NCBI GenBank assembly: GCA_030043335.1
Contig: JASHXX010000062.1
Coordinates: forward strand, 1 to 5,437
Reading direction: 5' to 3'
DNA: 5,437 bases
DNA from: Xanthobacteraceae bacterium
GTDB taxonomy: Bacteria; Pseudomonadota; Alphaproteobacteria; Rhizobiales; Xanthobacteraceae
Under the pieces are notes generated by a model. It searched no databases. It saw only the letters and a list, made by a program, of their open reading frames with translations, and had not been told where the DNA came from. Below, one piece after another: positions 4,418 to 5,437 of the stretch. Numbering within the stretch: position 1 is the first letter of the stretch; each line of letters opens with the position of its first letter. Made by a program: the position numbers and the translations under genes.

Positions 4418-5437
4418 CTATGTCCGCGGCTGCGGTGATGCGGGCAGCGATTCCACGGCCTTGCCGGTAAACAGGACCGGGCCGGTCGGCGCGCCGCTCG
4501 GCGAGCCGCCGACGGGCTCGAGCGACACGGCATAGCTTGCGGTGCGCAAGGTATCGGCATCGTAGTTTGCCGGCAACGCGTGCTGGGTGAATTCGTCGTT
4601 GCCGACGATGCCGAGCGAGCGCGGCGAGGAGAAGCGGCTCGAGATCAGCCACAGCTCGTAGCTGCGGCCGGCTTCCTGCGCCGCGGCGACCCGGCGCACG
4701 ACGAGCGTGCGGTTCTGGGCGTCGAGCGTGAGCAGGAAAGCGGGCGCCGTCGGGTCCTGCTGCAGCACCGCGACGAGGCGATCCTGCTGCAAGCGCCCTG
4801 CCCCAGGTGCCGCATCGTGCCGCGCCAACACGCTGGAGCCTTGCGGCCGCAATTGCGGCGGAATGAGTTCGGGCGCGACCTGCCAGACCGCGACGTAAAC
4901 CGCCAACAGAGCGGCGATTGCACCGGCCGTCAGGGCGAGGCGCCGCCAGCGCCGGACCCGCCGCGCCAGATAGATCACGTCGGCGCGCTCGGCTATTCGC
5001 GGCGCGACGGTCGGCGCGGAAGGCTCCGCGGCCAAACCGGGCGGCTCCGCGGGCCATGCCCGGGCGTCGAGCGACGGTGGTGGCGTCCACGGCTCGACCG
5101 GTGATGTGGGGACCTCGGCCGACGGCGTTTGGGTTTCCGGTGGCGGCGCCTGGAGCGCCGCCGCTTGCATGAGCTTGGCATCGAGCACCTCGAGCGGCGA
5201 CGGCTCGGCGGCCGGGGACACCTCGGCCCGCGGCATCACGGCTTCGCCGCTTGCCGGCACGGGGGCAATGCCGGACTTGATCTTCTCCCACACTTCGGGC
5301 CGCGGCTCGACCGCCTCGACCATGACGTTAAGCTCGCCGAGCCGGCGCTCCCATTGGCGCACCGAGGCCTCGAAGCCGGCATCGAGCGAAATCAGCGCCT
5401 CGGCCTGATCGCGCTCCTCGGCCGACAGCGTGCCCAG
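4418..5437 (-). CDS. Membrane anti-sigma factor, RskA family, N-terminus beyond window edge
   Basis: 339 residues are visible and the frame is still open at the right edge, so the true start is outside; an internal GTG at 5362 is not the start. Numbering from the first visible residue, LGTLSAEERDQAEALI (1-16) followed by a helix ending WERRLGEL is the cytoplasmic sigma-binding part typical of RskA/anti-ECF proteins, normally preceded by a few residues. Next is a Pro/Ala/Glu-rich linker of about 95 residues (61-156), a basic stretch RRVRRWRR, and one membrane segment (about 167-186). The periplasmic RskA C-terminal domain follows, with YELWLI (260-265) and SLEPVGGSPSGAPTGPV (305-321). Such proteins hold an ECF sigma factor (SigK-like) at the membrane until proteolysis frees it. 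The partner sigma gene usually sits directly upstream, here beyond 5437. No zinc-finger Cys/His motif is visible. The linker makes it longer than typical members (about 230-260 aa). It ends in TAG at 4420-4418. Confidence 0.88.
   Translation of the reverse strand: MGTLSAEERDQAEALISLDAGFEASVRQWERRLGELNVMVEAVEPRPEVWEKIKSGIAPVPASGEAVMPRAEVSPAAEPSPLEVLDAKLMQAAALQAPPPETQTPSAEVPTSPVEPWTPPPSLDARAWPAEPPGLAAEPSAPTVAPRIAERADVIYLARRVRRWRRLALTAGAIAALLAVYVAVWQVAPELIPPQLRPQGSSVLARHDAAPGAGRLQQDRLVAVLQQDPTAPAFLLTLDAQNRTLVVRRVAAAQEAGRSYELWLISSRFSSPRSLGIVGNDEFTQHALPANYDADTLRTASYAVSLEPVGGSPSGAPTGPVLFTGKAVESLPASPQPRT

Overview
The window looks like the chromosome of an alphaproteobacterium of the order Hyphomicrobiales (Rhizobiales), most likely near Bradyrhizobiaceae/Xanthobacteraceae. 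The evidence is high GC with strongly GC-ending codons, a rhizobial-type FlhA, a DmeF-type metal exporter, a small protein beginning MNHSMYSADR (a type I recall from Bradyrhizobium relatives), and GC-rich palindromic intergenic repeats typical of these genomes. The assignment comes from sequence recognition only; no search was run.

Layout: (1) 1-333, minus strand: 5' part of a secreted VanX-like D-Ala-D-Ala dipeptidase, cut off by the left edge. (2) 367-1308, minus strand: complete DmeF-type cation diffusion facilitator with a histidine-rich loop. It ends 33 nt before the dipeptidase start and in the same reading frame. (3) 1309-1736: about 430 nt of divergent intergenic DNA holding a 12-bp palindrome on the dmeF side. 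On the flhA side it holds a near-consensus CtrA box (TTAA-N7-GTAA) and a strong small hairpin. (4) 1737-3854, plus strand: complete flhA, core membrane gate of the flagellar type III export apparatus. (5) 3855-4079: non-coding, with a perfect 9-bp-stem palindrome just after flhA. (6) 4080-4271, plus strand: 63-aa single-pass membrane protein with a good ribosome binding site. (7) 4272-4417: convergent intergenic DNA with two more GC-rich hairpins and a 10-bp direct repeat. (8) 4418-5437, minus strand: RskA-type membrane anti-sigma factor whose extreme N-terminus lies beyond the right edge.

The genes do not form one pathway. dmeF and the dipeptidase may share a transcript. flhA stands alone here, with no other flagellar gene next to it, and may be tied to cell-cycle or motility control through CtrA. 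The anti-sigma factor presumably pairs with an ECF sigma factor encoded just outside the right edge. I see no CRISPR array, transposase, tRNA, rRNA or clearly novel multi-gene system. The most interesting signals are regulatory and repeat-related: the CtrA-like box before flhA, a repeat-like sequence that encodes the N-terminus of the dipeptidase, an inverted pair of related palindromes around the small gene, and an unusually long Pro/Ala-rich linker in the anti-sigma factor.
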